A DNA stretch of 64,000 nucleotides from Ensifer adhaerens (GCA_900215285.1 OCMG01000004.1:1720001-1784000); one strand, 5' to 3'. Shown: positions 47,524 to 56,228, counted from the first letter of the stretch. Made by a program: numbers and translations. Notes: generated by a model from the letters alone, not told the origin.

Positions 47524-47904
47524 ATGAAGATGCTGAAATCCAGCGTGTTGATCGTGGAAGACGAACCGCTGATCGCGTGGATGCTTGAGGATCTCGTGAT
47601 CTCGTTGGGGCTTGACGTCGTCGGCCCCTTCCCGTCGATCGGCCAGGCCTCCTCCACACTGCAGGAGGTGACCCCGGAAGTCGCCCTTCTGGATGTAAAC
47701 CTGCTTGACGGTGAGATCTATCCGCTTGCCGATCAGCTCGACGGACGCCACGTGCCTCTTATTTTTCACACAGCCAATGCCAAGAGTGGTGGGCTGAAGA
47801 TGCGGTACCAGGGCGCGCAGGTCCTCGCGAAGCCGTCCAACCCACAGCATCTGGCGCGGGCGATAGGAACAGCGCGAGGCGGCTCGGATCGGATGTTCCT
47901 ATAG
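47524..47904 (+). CDS. Single-domain response regulator of the phytochrome operon
   Basis: 126 residues, a receiver domain without an output domain. Features: VLIVEDEPLIAWMLEDLV with the acidic pair, phosphoacceptor in VALLDVNLLDGE (Asp about residue 57) and Lys in AKPSNPQH. GAGGAG is seven bases before the ATG at 47524; a GTG six bases earlier is possible. The next gene begins directly at its stop codon, so it is cotranscribed with heme oxygenase and phytochrome. It is a natural phosphoacceptor for the phytochrome kinase; this is inferred from operon structure. Confidence 0.88.
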   Translation: MKMLKSSVLIVEDEPLIAWMLEDLVISLGLDVVGPFPSIGQASSTLQEVTPEVALLDVNLLDGEIYPLADQLDGRHVPLIFHTANAKSGGLKMRYQGAQVLAKPSNPQHLARAIGTARGGSDRMFL

Positions 47905-48471
47905 ATGACAGAACCAATTCTGTCGGCGGGTTCGCCGCGCAATGAACTGCTGACGGCGCTGCGTTTGCATACAGTCGATCTTCATCGGAGGCTGGACGAA
48001 AGAATTTCCGAGACGTCGATTCTGACTTCGGAGGGCTATCTCCGGTTTCTGACCATGCATGCGCGCGTTTTGCCCGCTGTGGAGACCTGGCTCAGCAGTC
48101 GCGCAGACTTCGTGGAGATGCCGGAATCGCAGGAGCGGTTGCGGACCTCCGCCCTGAATTCCGACTTTGAAGCGCTGGGAATCGCGCTGCCCCCATCAAG
48201 AAACATGTCATTTTTAAATGAAACTGCATCCGTTGCGGGTATTTGTTACGTTCTAGAGGGATCGAGACTCGGTGGCGCCTATCTGGTCAGACAGATATCC
48301 AGAAGTGGGAGCGACCAGCCCTCCAATTTCCTGAATCATGGTCGGGAAAAATCGTTGTGGTCGTCTTTCCTGGCATGGCTTGCTGCTCGCGAATTGTCAC
48401 CGGCAGGGATTGGCAGGGCGACTGAAGCGGCCGAAAGCATGTTCGGCGCCTATCTGTCGGCGCTGGAGTAG
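47905..48471 (+). CDS. bphO: Biliverdin-producing heme oxygenase
   Basis: 188 residues. The N-terminal helix LRLHTVDLHRRLDERISE carries the proximal histidine (the His of DLHRRLD, residue 27), and the distal helix region ICYVLEGSRLGGAYLVRQIS is typical of bacterial BphO. It opens heme to biliverdin IX-alpha, the phytochrome chromophore, with iron and CO as by-products. It directly follows the response-regulator gene and is 18 bp before bphP, so chromophore supply is built into the operon. Confidence 0.9.
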   Translation: MTEPILSAGSPRNELLTALRLHTVDLHRRLDERISETSILTSEGYLRFLTMHARVLPAVETWLSSRADFVEMPESQERLRTSALNSDFEALGIALPPSRNMSFLNETASVAGICYVLEGSRLGGAYLVRQISRSGSDQPSNFLNHGREKSLWSSFLAWLAARELSPAGIGRATEAAESMFGAYLSALE

Positions 48472-48489
48472 GCGGAGACCGAGCGCCAG

Positions 48490-51042
48490 ATGGCCTATGA
48501 CGTTGATTTGACGAACTGTGACCTGGAGCCCATCCATCTCCTGGGTCGTGTGCAGAAATTCGGATATCTGCTTGCTGTCGACAATGAGTGGATGGTCTGC
48601 TGGGCGTCTGAGAATATCAGCGAGATTGCCGGGCAATCTGCAGCTTCGCTGCTCGGCCAGTCCGGCGAAATCCTGTTGTCGCGGGACACGATACACGCCA
48701 TACGCAATCGCCTGCAGTTCCTGCGCCCGCGGCGCGGTGTTGAAGTCGTTTATGGAATTCAAATGAAGACCACAGATCAGGTCTTCGATGTGTCCGTCCA
48801 TGTATCGGGCGGCCAGATTGTTCTGGAATTCGAACCGGCGGATGGGCTCGACAGCACGGCCAACGATGTTGCCAATGTGAGGACCGCGATCGACCAGATT
48901 TCCGATCTGCCGTCGATGACGGCTGTTTACAGGCAGACGGTTCGCTTCGTCAAAATGGTGCTCGGCTTCGATCGCGTCATGCTCTACCAGTTCCAGCATG
49001 ACGGCAGTGGCGAGGTCGTGGCGGAAGCGGTGCGGTACGGCAAGGATCCCTTTCTGAACCTTCGCTATCCGGCAAGCGACATTCCGCGACAGGCACGTGC
49101 GCTTTATCTCGAAAACCCCATCCGGCTGATTGCAGATGTGTCCGATGAGGGCGTGCCGGTGGTCGGGCATGGTGCGGGTGCGGAGAGCGACGTGCTCGAC
49201 CTTTCCGGCAGCCGATTGCGATCCGTCTCGCCGATTCATCTTCAATACCTGCGCAACATGGGCGTCGCAGCGTCCATGTCGATATCGATCATCGTGAACG
49301 GGCAGTTGTGGGGGCTGATTGCCTGCCATCATGACACGCCGCATCGGCCTGCGATGAGCCAGCGCAATTCCGCGCTGCTCTTCGGCCAGATGCTTTCGCT
49401 GATCATCCAGATGCGCGAGAATACGGAAGAGAAGGCAAGCGACTCCCAGATTGTCGAGATCACGACACGGATCTCCCGTGATGTCGCTGCCGGCGCCGCA
49501 GTCTTCGACGTGCTGATTTCCTCAGCCGGCGGTTTCATGGATCTGTTGAAGGCGGACGGCTATGCTGTCGTTCATGAGTCCTCTGTGCTCCTGAACGGAA
49601 ACACGCCATCGCAGGCAGATGTCTTGCGCATCTGTTCGCTCTTAAGCGGGCTTCCGGGAAACAAGGTTTTCGAAACCGACAATCTGGCCAGCTTCATGCC
49701 TGAGGCGGGGGCCTTTGCCGATATAGCTTCAGGCCTGCTTTCGGTGCCGATTTCGCGCTCGCCGCGCGACTACGTGCTGTTTTTTCGCAAGGAGCAGGCG
49801 CGGCTCGTCAAATGGGCAGGCAACCCTGAAAAGGTCGTTACGATCGGACCGGGCGGGGGGCGTCTGACGCCACGCGAGAGCTTTGCGGCGTGGCAGGAGA
49901 CGGTCCTATGCAGGAGCCTGCCCTGGACATTGCGCGATATACGGATCGCCGTTCAACTGCGCATCATGCTACTCGAGATCGTGTTGAGCCTCACCGAAGA
50001 GGCCGGGCGCGAGAAGAAGGTGGCAGCCGAGCGCCAGGAGCTGCTGATTGCAGAGCTCAATCATCGGGTCCGCAACATTCTGGGACTGGTCCGCGGCCTC
50101 ATTTCGCAAACGAACAGCGGCAGTCAAACCACGACGGAGTTTGTGCGCAAGCTCGACAGCCGGGTTCAGTCGCTGGCCCGTGCCCATGACCACATCACCC
50201 GCCAGAACTGGAGCGCTATCTCGCTGCGTCAACTCTTGCAGACCGAGGCCGAGAGCTATCTCCTGGATCGGAAGGACCGGCTCCGCCTGACGGGGCCGAA
50301 TATTCTTCTCCTGCCTCAGGCCTATTCCTCAATCGCTCTGGTGATGCATGAAATGCTGACGAATTCCGCCAAGTACGGGGCGATCTCGGAACGGTCGGGT
50401 TCTATCGAGGTCGCGCTCGCGATTGGCGAAACGGGTCAACTGGTCATCGACTGGAGCGAGATGGGCGGGCCGGCCGTGCTGCCGCCGAGGCGGCGGGGCT
50501 TCGGTTCAACGATTGTCGAACGGACGATCCCTTTCGAACTGGGAGGCCAGGCCGAGATCGTATACGACCCTGCCGGCCTGAAGGCCCAGTTCAAGTTGCC
50601 TCCGCAGCATTTCATGGTCGATGCCCATGATCTCGAAGACCAGGGGGAAAATGTCCCGCCGCCATCGACACCCTTCCTGCCGCCAGCATCGGTTCTGATC
50701 GTGGAAGACAATCTCATCATCGGACTTGAGGCGGAGGAGATCTTTCAGTCTCTCGGATCAACAGAGGTGGTTGTCGTCTCGACCGCACGGTTGGCGCTTC
50801 AGATGATCGAGCAGGCTGCCGAGCCCTTCGAATTCGCGCTGCTGGACATCAATCTGGGTGCGGAAACGAGCTTTGGTATCGCCGACCGCCTGCGGGATCT
50901 GGGCGTTCCTTTCGCCTTCGCTTCCGGATATGGCGACAGTGCGCGGCTGCCCGAATATCTCAGCGGGCAGATCAATATCGGAAAGCCATATGACACCGAT
51001 GCCATCAAGGCGCTGCTCGGTCAGATTTTGCCGACCTCATGA
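48490..51042 (+). CDS. bphP: Bacteriophytochrome, HWE kinase with C-terminal receiver (Agp2-like)
   Basis: 850 residues. Order: PAS (about 10-120) with the biliverdin-binding cysteine Cys10 in NCDLEPIHLLGRVQKFG; GAF (about 130-310) with the chromophore-pocket motif RYPASDIPRQARALYL; PHY (about 320-500) whose tongue includes KWAGNPEK and RLTPRESFAAW; HWE histidine kinase (about 515-700) with AELNHRVRNILGLVRGL and MHEMLTNSAKYGA; and a C-terminal receiver (about 735-848) with LLDINLGAET and GKPYDTD. This layout matches Agrobacterium Agp2, a far-red-adapted photoreceptor. It is a cytoplasmic red/far-red light sensor in a phosphorelay with its own receiver and the operon's single-domain regulator. 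Confidence 0.95.
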   Translation: MAYDVDLTNCDLEPIHLLGRVQKFGYLLAVDNEWMVCWASENISEIAGQSAASLLGQSGEILLSRDTIHAIRNRLQFLRPRRGVEVVYGIQMKTTDQVFDVSVHVSGGQIVLEFEPADGLDSTANDVANVRTAIDQISDLPSMTAVYRQTVRFVKMVLGFDRVMLYQFQHDGSGEVVAEAVRYGKDPFLNLRYPASDIPRQARALYLENPIRLIADVSDEGVPVVGHGAGAESDVLDLSGSRLRSVSPIHLQYLRNMGVAASMSISIIVNGQLWGLIACHHDTPHRPAMSQRNSALLFGQMLSLIIQMRENTEEKASDSQIVEITTRISRDVAAGAAVFDVLISSAGGFMDLLKADGYAVVHESSVLLNGNTPSQADVLRICSLLSGLPGNKVFETDNLASFMPEAGAFADIASGLLSVPISRSPRDYVLFFRKEQARLVKWAGNPEKVVTIGPGGGRLTPRESFAAWQETVLCRSLPWTLRDIRIAVQLRIMLLEIVLSLTEEAGREKKVAAERQELLIAELNHRVRNILGLVRGLISQTNSGSQTTTEFVRKLDSRVQSLARAHDHITRQNWSAISLRQLLQTEAESYLLDRKDRLRLTGPNILLLPQAYSSIALVMHEMLTNSAKYGAISERSGSIEVALAIGETGQLVIDWSEMGGPAVLPPRRRGFGSTIVERTIPFELGGQAEIVYDPAGLKAQFKLPPQHFMVDAHDLEDQGENVPPPSTPFLPPASVLIVEDNLIIGLEAEEIFQSLGSTEVVVVSTARLALQMIEQAAEPFEFALLDINLGAETSFGIADRLRDLGVPFAFASGYGDSARLPEYLSGQINIGKPYDTDAIKALLGQILPTS

Positions 51043-51110
51043 GGAAGGAGACGGTGCCTGCTGCGCCTTCGGGTCCAGAGCCTGGTTTTGCCTGCCGGAT
51101 GCACCAACGC

Positions 51111-51165
51111 GTCCGACCCCGCGCAAAAGCCTGACCATCAGGCGTTTGCGTAGGGTCGATCGGAC
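51111..51165. repeat. 55-nt imperfect inverted repeat between bphP and the FliJ-like gene
   Basis: The core CGCAAAAGCCTGA (51122-51134) pairs with TCAGGCGTTTGCG (51138-51150) with one mismatch around a CCA loop. Outside it, CGACCC pairs with GGGTCG and GTCC with GGAC. There is no T tract. It lies between convergent genes and may be a bidirectional transcription block or a dispersed palindromic element. Confidence 0.65.
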
Positions 51166-51185
51166 AAGGGCCTGCGTCGCCGCCG

Positions 51186-51536
51186 TCAGGCGCGCATGCG
51201 TGCTGCTGTGTCGCGCTCTTCCAGCGCTGCTGCCTTGCTATATTCGGCTTCTGCTTCTTCCAGCGCCAGTTCGGCGGCATCCTGCTGAACCTTCAATTCC
51301 TTGATGGAACCGAGGAGATTGTCAGCCCGCTGGCGTGCAGCCTTGGCGAAGGTCGGATAGGCAAAGTGATTCGGGTCGGTGATTCCCGATTTCTTTTCCT
51401 CGAAGGCGATTTGGGCCTCGAGATCGCGGATCATCCGCTCGAAATCCGCCATCATCATCTGTAACTGCTTCAATTGGCGGCGCTTTTCGCTAACCTGAAA
51501 ATTCTTCAGGCGAACGAGGCTCTCACGTGACTTCAT
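51186..51536 (-). CDS. FliJ-like coiled-coil protein
   Basis: 116 residues, almost wholly helical. Two long charged helices (about 5-55 and 70-110) form a coiled-coil hairpin, as in FliJ, the export-ATPase stalk of the flagellar secretion system; the start SRESLVRLKNFQVSEKRRQL is typical of FliJ-family proteins. It lies beside ctrA, as in other Rhizobiales, with no other flagellar genes in the window, so a dedicated FliJ role is not proven. GGGAG is eight bases before the ATG at 51534-51536; a TTG two codons upstream is less likely. Confidence 0.72.
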   Translation of the reverse strand: MKSRESLVRLKNFQVSEKRRQLKQLQMMMADFERMIRDLEAQIAFEEKKSGITDPNHFAYPTFAKAARQRADNLLGSIKELKVQQDAAELALEEAEAEYSKAAALEERDTAARMRA

Positions 51537-51741
51537 ACGCAATACTCCCGTGAAGTGAGACCTTCTGGGTTATGTGCGCCCTTATGGCGCGGCAATTCCC
51601 GGCAATAAGCGAAAAAACTGCGGCAATCTTAATAAATTCCTACCGCTGGTAACCATTCGTTTACGGCCATGGTGAATGATAAGCGGGATGATTTAAGGGT
51701 CAGTAAACGACAAGCGCAAAAAAACGCCGTGTCTCATTGCT

Positions 51742-51870
51742 GAGTCGAAAGAGTCGGTTAGAGGGATTTCTTAACGCTGAAAGTTAGAATCTCTTAATGC
51801 GATTTCTTATGAAAATCAGGGGGCTGAGAAATTTCTTTAACGAATGAGAGACATCTTGCCAGGGTGAATC
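51742..51870. promoter_or_regulatory. Cluster of four GANTC (CcrM) sites upstream of ctrA
   Basis: GAGTC at 51742 and 51751, GAATC at 51787 and 51866. The CcrM methylase modifies GANTC late in the cell cycle in alphaproteobacteria, and hemimethylation after fork passage activates one ctrA promoter in Caulobacter. Confidence 0.6.
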
Positions 51871-51878
51871 AGAATTTG

Positions 51879-51886
51879 TTAACCAT
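51879..51886. promoter_or_regulatory. CtrA half-site in the ctrA promoter
   Basis: TTAACCAT, the common CtrA half-site, about 93 bp before the ctrA start codon. It suggests autoregulation. Confidence 0.5.
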
Positions 51887-51978
51887 TTAGTGGCAGCTTC
51901 AAATCAGGCAACGACTGGATCCGTATCGCGTGGGGCAGCCAACGAGGGACCTTGAGCGGCGGAAAAGGGGACAAAGGA

Positions 51979-52683
51979 ATGCGGGTTCTACTTATTGAAG
52001 ACGACAGCGCCACTGCGCAGAGCATCGAACTGATGCTCAAATCCGAGAATTTTAACGTTTACACTACCGATCTCGGTGAAGAGGGTGTCGATCTCGGCAA
52101 GCTGTACGACTACGACATCATTCTTCTCGACCTGAACCTTCCAGACATGTCGGGCTACGAAGTCCTCCGTACGCTGCGCCTCTCGAAGGTGAAGACGCCG
52201 ATCCTCATCCTTTCCGGCATGGCCGGCATCGAGGACAAGGTTCGCGGTCTCGGCTTCGGCGCCGACGACTACATGACGAAGCCTTTCCACAAGGACGAAC
52301 TGGTTGCCCGCATCCACGCCATCGTTCGCCGTTCCAAGGGCCATGCCCAGTCGGTTATCGCGACAGGCGACCTGATCGTGAACCTCGACGCCAAGACGGT
52401 TGAAGTCGGCGGCCAGCGCGTTCACCTGACGGGCAAGGAATACCAGATGCTGGAGCTTCTCTCGCTCCGCAAGGGCACGACGCTCACCAAGGAAATGTTC
52501 CTCAACCACCTCTATGGCGGCATGGACGAGCCTGAACTGAAGATCATCGACGTCTTCATCTGCAAGCTGCGCAAGAAGCTCGCAAACGCTGCAGGCGGTG
52601 CCAACTATATCGAAACCGTCTGGGGCCGCGGCTATGTGCTGCGCGAGCCCGATGGCAATTCGGACTATCTCGAAACCGCCTGA
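51979..52683 (+). CDS. ctrA: Cell cycle master response regulator CtrA
   Basis: 234 residues, very close to known CtrA sequences. Receiver domain starts [20 protein letters not shown] with phosphoacceptor Asp51 in [15 protein letters not shown]; the winged-helix output domain has [20 protein letters not shown] and [13 protein letters not shown]. CtrA controls replication initiation, division, motility and envelope genes through TTAA-N7-TTAA boxes and is destroyed by ClpXP with RcdA. The ATG at 51979 follows AAAGGA; an in-frame codon 27 bases upstream is not used. The C-terminus (YLETA) keeps the Ala-ended tail recognised by ClpX in Caulobacter. A strong terminator follows. Confidence 0.97.
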   Translation: MRVLLIEDDSATAQSIELMLKSENFNVYTTDLGEEGVDLGKLYDYDIILLDLNLPDMSGYEVLRTLRLSKVKTPILILSGMAGIEDKVRGLGFGADDYMTKPFHKDELVARIHAIVRRSKGHAQSVIATGDLIVNLDAKTVEVGGQRVHLTGKEYQMLELLSLRKGTTLTKEMFLNHLYGGMDEPELKIIDVFICKLRKKLANAAGGANYIETVWGRGYVLREPDGNSDYLETA

Positions 52684-52712
52684 TTGGTTTCGAATATCCC
52701 GCCCAAGTTCCA

Positions 52713-52745
52713 AAGGCCTGCCGGCGACGGCGGGCCTTGTTTTTT
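52713..52745 (+). terminator. ctrA terminator
   Basis: 11-bp stem AAGGCCTGCCG/CGGCGGGCCTT (one G-U) with a GCGA tetraloop, then a run of six T. Confidence 0.93.
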
Positions 52746-52753
52746 CGGCACTG

Positions 52754-53473
52754 CTATTTGCGGCCGTAAAGCATCTCGCGCTTTCCCGCGAAGCCTGGTC
52801 GCCTGAGTACTTCGAAACCGGCGCCCTGCAGATTTCGCCGGACGAAGCCGGCAGCAGCGTAGGTGGCGAAGGTTCCATTGTTGCGCGTGTGCGCGTGGAG
52901 CGCCTGCATGATTTCAGCCGACCACATGTCGGGATTGCGCGATGGGGCAAATCCGTCGAGATACCAGGCGTCGAAGAGATGACGGGTGGCCTCGATGTTT
53001 TCGCGCGCGGGGCCGCAGACGACGGAGAGGCGCACGTTGTCGCTGAAATCGAGTGTGACGGTCCCTTCCGGGGCATCCGGCCAGAGCGTGATCAGGGCGT
53101 CGCGCTCGGCATTCAGCAGTGGCCAGCGCGCAAGCGCCTTGGCGATGCTTTCGCGCTCCATGGGGTAAAGCTCGAAGGAGATGAAATGGAGGCGGCCGTT
53201 GGTGGGCCTGGCGAAAGCCTTCCATTGCCGGAGCGTCTCGCAAAAGTTCAGGCCAGTGCCGAAGCCGAGTTCGCCGATGATGAACTCGCCACCCTGCGCC
53301 CAGCGTCCGGGCAGGCCATTGCCGTCGAGGAAGACATAGGCGCATTCTGCGCGGCCGTCCTCGCGGCAATAAAAATGATCGCCAAAGGCGGTCGAATAGG
53401 GCATATCGCCGTCGAGCCATTCGAGCGGCTGGGGCCTTCCGGCCTCGGGCTTTGCGGGAGTTTCGTTGTCCAT
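52754..53473 (-). CDS. mnmD: tRNA mnm5s2U34 methyltransferase MnmD-like (MnmC N-terminal domain)
   Basis: 239 residues. The SAM-binding motif is GGEFIIGELGFGTGLNFCET (about 60-79), and DAWYLDGFAPSRNPDMWSAE with TFATYAAAGFVRRNLQGAGF are diagnostic of the MnmC methyltransferase domain. It adds the final methyl group in 5-methylaminomethyl-2-thiouridine at the wobble base. In E. coli this domain is fused to an FAD oxidase; here it stands alone. The start ATG at 53471-53473 overlaps the ATG of the divergent DAO oxidase gene. Confidence 0.88.
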   Translation of the reverse strand: MDNETPAKPEAGRPQPLEWLDGDMPYSTAFGDHFYCREDGRAECAYVFLDGNGLPGRWAQGGEFIIGELGFGTGLNFCETLRQWKAFARPTNGRLHFISFELYPMERESIAKALARWPLLNAERDALITLWPDAPEGTVTLDFSDNVRLSVVCGPARENIEATRHLFDAWYLDGFAPSRNPDMWSAEIMQALHAHTRNNGTFATYAAAGFVRRNLQGAGFEVLRRPGFAGKREMLYGRK

Positions 53474-54647
53474 GACCGAAGGCGATAAAGCGCCGAACCC
53501 TGGCGGTCAATGGGGCCGCAGCGTCGATCTCCTGATCGTCGGCGGCGGCGTCATGGGGCTTTGGGCGGCGCTGAAGGCAGGACGCGCAGGGCTTGGGGTC
53601 CTGCTGGTCGATGAAGGTCGGCTGGGGCAGGGGGCGAGCTACGGGCATCTGGGTGCGCTGATGGCGCATATGCCGGACAAGTGGAACGCCAAGAAGCAGT
53701 TTCAGTTCGATGCGCTTCTGTCGCTGGAGACGGAGGTCAGTGCGCTTGAGGCCGAGACCGGTCTTTCCACCGGCTATGCGCGCACCGGGCGCCTGATCCC
53801 TCTGCCCAAGCCGCATCTGCGCGATATCGCGCTTCGGCATGAGGCGGAGGCGAAGATCAATTGGCGGGCCAGCGACGGTCGCAGCTTCGATTGGCGGGTG
53901 ATGTATGAACCGCCCGCGCCCGGCTGGCCGCTTGCCGAGAGCATCGAAGGTGGTTTCGTGCTCGACACCTTTGCCGCGCGTGCCAAGCCGCGCGCCTTCA
54001 CTGCGGTTCTGACGGCGGCACTGCGGCGGTTCCGCAATGTTCGTATTGCTGAGAATGTGTCCGTCCTTGAACTGGATGGGGTTCGCTCTGCCGCGCGGTT
54101 TTCGTCGAGTGAAACCGTTGGCTTCGGCCACGCGATCATTGCCGCAGGTTATCAATCCTTCCCCATGCTGGAGCGTATCCTGCCCCTGCGGGACAAGCCG
54201 CTCGGCATGCCGGTCAAGGGACAGTCTGCATTGCTGGCAGCGGAGATCGATCCTTCCCTGCCGTTGATCTTTCTCGACGGGCTCTATGTCGTGCCGCATG
54301 AGGGTGGGCAGGTCGCCATCGGCTCCACCAGCGAAAATTCTTTCGAAGAGCCCTTCACCACGGATGAGCAGCTTGAAGACCTGATTGCGCGGGCGCGTGA
54401 CCTCGTGCCTGCTCTCAAGGATGCGTTCGTGATCGACCGCTGGGCCGGGCTGCGGCCGAAGGCGCTGGCACGCGATCCACTGGTGGGGCCCTTGCCCGAA
54501 GCGAAGCGCATCATTGCGCTTACCGGCGGCTTCAAGGTGTCCTTCGGCATCGCGCATCGGTTGGCGGATGCAGCACTTCAATCGGTTCTCGGTTCGAGCG
54601 ACGTGGCCATTCCCGATACCTTCCGTGTCGAGCATCATCTTGGCTGA
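53472..54647 (+). CDS. DAO-family FAD oxidoreductase, possible MnmC1-like partner
   Basis: 391 residues. FAD motif VDLLIVGGGVMGLWAALKAG at the start, then VLLVDEGRLGQGASYGHLGA; C-terminal closure LRPKALARDPLVGPLPEAKR and ALTGGFKVSFGIAHRLADAA follow glycine oxidase/MnmC1/ThiO patterns. The DAO fold oxidises amines. Since mnmD is directly divergent, with overlapping start codons, this protein could supply the cmnm5U oxidase step that MnmC carries out in E. coli. That link is an inference; a glycine-oxidase role is equally possible. A TTG at 53466, five bases after GGGAG, is an alternative start. Confidence 0.82.
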   Translation: MTEGDKAPNPGGQWGRSVDLLIVGGGVMGLWAALKAGRAGLGVLLVDEGRLGQGASYGHLGALMAHMPDKWNAKKQFQFDALLSLETEVSALEAETGLSTGYARTGRLIPLPKPHLRDIALRHEAEAKINWRASDGRSFDWRVMYEPPAPGWPLAESIEGGFVLDTFAARAKPRAFTAVLTAALRRFRNVRIAENVSVLELDGVRSAARFSSSETVGFGHAIIAAGYQSFPMLERILPLRDKPLGMPVKGQSALLAAEIDPSLPLIFLDGLYVVPHEGGQVAIGSTSENSFEEPFTTDEQLEDLIARARDLVPALKDAFVIDRWAGLRPKALARDPLVGPLPEAKRIIALTGGFKVSFGIAHRLADAALQSVLGSSDVAIPDTFRVEHHLG

Positions 54648-54780
54648 CAGTTGTCGAGCCTGGGACTGTCTTGGATCAAGTCGCCACGGACGGGCATGAA
54701 ACTATTCAGTTCTCGCGGGGTTTGGCGCCAAGGGTCGTGACTGAGGCGAAGTGGCTCAGGCGAAACGAAAGGAGCCCGTG

Positions 54781-55140
54781 ATGTTCACACAATTGATGGA
54801 TCTGCCAGCCGGCATTCTCGGGTTCGAGGCGCGCGGCAAGTTTACAGCGGCGGATTATGAGGCAGTCCTGATGCCCGCCATGGAGGCGGCGGTGAAAATT
54901 GGGCCGGTCAGGCTGCTCTTTGTGATGCCGGAGGGCTTTCATGGCATGGAGATGGGTGCCATGCGTGACGATCTCATGTTCGGGTTCAAGCATTTTCGCG
55001 ACTTTGAAAAGTTTGCCTTCGTCACCGATGACGAAGCTCTGGCGGCACTGACTCGCAATTTCGCGTTCATGATCCCGGTCGAAACGCAGGTATTCGCGCT
55101 TGCCGAGCGGGATCGGGCGGTGAACTGGCTTCAGGCTTGA
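54781..55140 (+). CDS. SpoIIAA-like (STAS-type) protein
   Basis: 119 residues. The N-terminal strand AGILGFEARGKFTAADYEAV and central RLLFVMPEGFHGMEMGAMRD match the SpoIIAA-like family (PF11964), whose members have a STAS-like fold; functions are mostly unknown. GAAAGGAG sits properly before the ATG at 54781, overriding a start 10 codons upstream. It stands alone between the DAO gene and the purine cluster. Confidence 0.8.
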   Translation: MFTQLMDLPAGILGFEARGKFTAADYEAVLMPAMEAAVKIGPVRLLFVMPEGFHGMEMGAMRDDLMFGFKHFRDFEKFAFVTDDEALAALTRNFAFMIPVETQVFALAERDRAVNWLQA

Positions 55141-55236
55141 TACTCGTACCGCCAGCGCGAAATTCGCACTGGACTGCCACGGCGGTTTGCAGTTTTCTCA
55201 GCTGGGAAAATCGCATAACCGCTGAAGGCAGAAGAG

Positions 55237-56157
55237 ATGATTGTCGACGTCAAAACCTCCCGTGATCTCATTGGCTATGGCCGCAACACCCCCGATCCGA
55301 AATGGCCGGGCGGGGCGCGCATCGCCGTGCAGTTCGTGGTGAACTACGAAGAGGGCGGCGAAAGCTGCATTCTCGATGGCGATCCTGCCTCCGAATGCCT
55401 GCTCTCCGAAATCGTCGGGGCGGCCGCGTGGCCGAAGCAGCGCAACCTCAACATGGAATCGATCTATGAATACGGTTCCCGCGCCGGCTTCTGGCGATTG
55501 CATCGCATGTTCACGCAGCTCAACGTTCCGGTGACCGTGTATGGCGTGACGCTTGCCATGGCTCGCAATCCGGACGCCGTGGCGGCCATGAATGAGGCAG
55601 GTTGGGAAATCGCCTCGCACGGCTATCGCTGGCTCGAATACAAGGACTTTCCGGAAGAGGTGGAGCGCGCGCATATCGCAGAGGCCGTGCGGCTGCATAC
55701 GGAAGTCGCCGGCGCTCGGCCGCTCGGCATGTATCAGGGCAAGCCGTCCGACAACACGCTGCGGCTGGTGATGGAAGAGGGCGGGTTCCTCTATTCGTCC
55801 GACAACTATTCCGACGACCTGCCCTTCTGGGTGCCGGGGATCGATGGCAAGCCGTTCCTCATCATCCCTTATACGCTCGAAACCAATGACATGCGCTTCG
55901 CGACGCCCCAAGGCTTCAACAGCGGCGATCAGTTCTTCTGCTACCTCAAGGACGCCTTTGACACGCTCTATGAGGAGGGCAAGGAGGGTTCGCCGAAGAT
56001 GATGTCCATCGGCCTGCATTGCCGCCTTGTCGGGCGTCCGGGCCGCGCGGCTGCGCTGAAGCGCTTCATCGAATACGTGCTGTCCCATGAGAAGGTCTGG
56101 GTGCCGCGTCGCATTGATATCGCCAACCACTGGTATGAGCATCACCTGCCGAAATGA
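55237..56157 (+). CDS. puuE: Allantoinase PuuE
   Basis: 306 residues. Cofactor-independent allantoinase with the NodB-type polysaccharide-deacetylase fold: converts allantoin to allantoate. The start TSRDLIGYGRNTPDPKWPGG and AVQFVVNYEEGGE are the hallmark of PuuE, with ASHGYRWLEYKDFPEEVERA and MSIGLHCRLVGRPGRAAALK later. It is the first gene of the purine-catabolic group and is followed by uraD after a 282-bp structured, terminated region. Urate oxidation and OHCU decarboxylation are encoded nearby. Confidence 0.94.
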   Translation: MIVDVKTSRDLIGYGRNTPDPKWPGGARIAVQFVVNYEEGGESCILDGDPASECLLSEIVGAAAWPKQRNLNMESIYEYGSRAGFWRLHRMFTQLNVPVTVYGVTLAMARNPDAVAAMNEAGWEIASHGYRWLEYKDFPEEVERAHIAEAVRLHTEVAGARPLGMYQGKPSDNTLRLVMEEGGFLYSSDNYSDDLPFWVPGIDGKPFLIIPYTLETNDMRFATPQGFNSGDQFFCYLKDAFDTLYEEGKEGSPKMMSIGLHCRLVGRPGRAAALKRFIEYVLSHEKVWVPRRIDIANHWYEHHLPK

Positions 56158-56228
56158 TGTGGCTTTGCGAAGCGGTAACGAACCCGGTATTTCACAACGC
56201 TGTAACACTCCTTGCGCATAGTTCGCTC

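Larger units (their letters stand above)
51537..51978. other. ctrA regulatory region
   Basis: 442 bp between divergent fliJ-like and ctrA genes. It contains four CcrM-type GANTC sites (51742, 51751, 51787 and 51866), a TTAACCAT CtrA half-site (51879-51886) and several other TTAA half-sites such as TTCTTAACG (near 51770) and CTCTTAATG (near 51794). This mirrors the multi-promoter, methylation-sensitive and self-regulated layout of ctrA in Caulobacter. No gene is seen inside. Confidence 0.75.
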
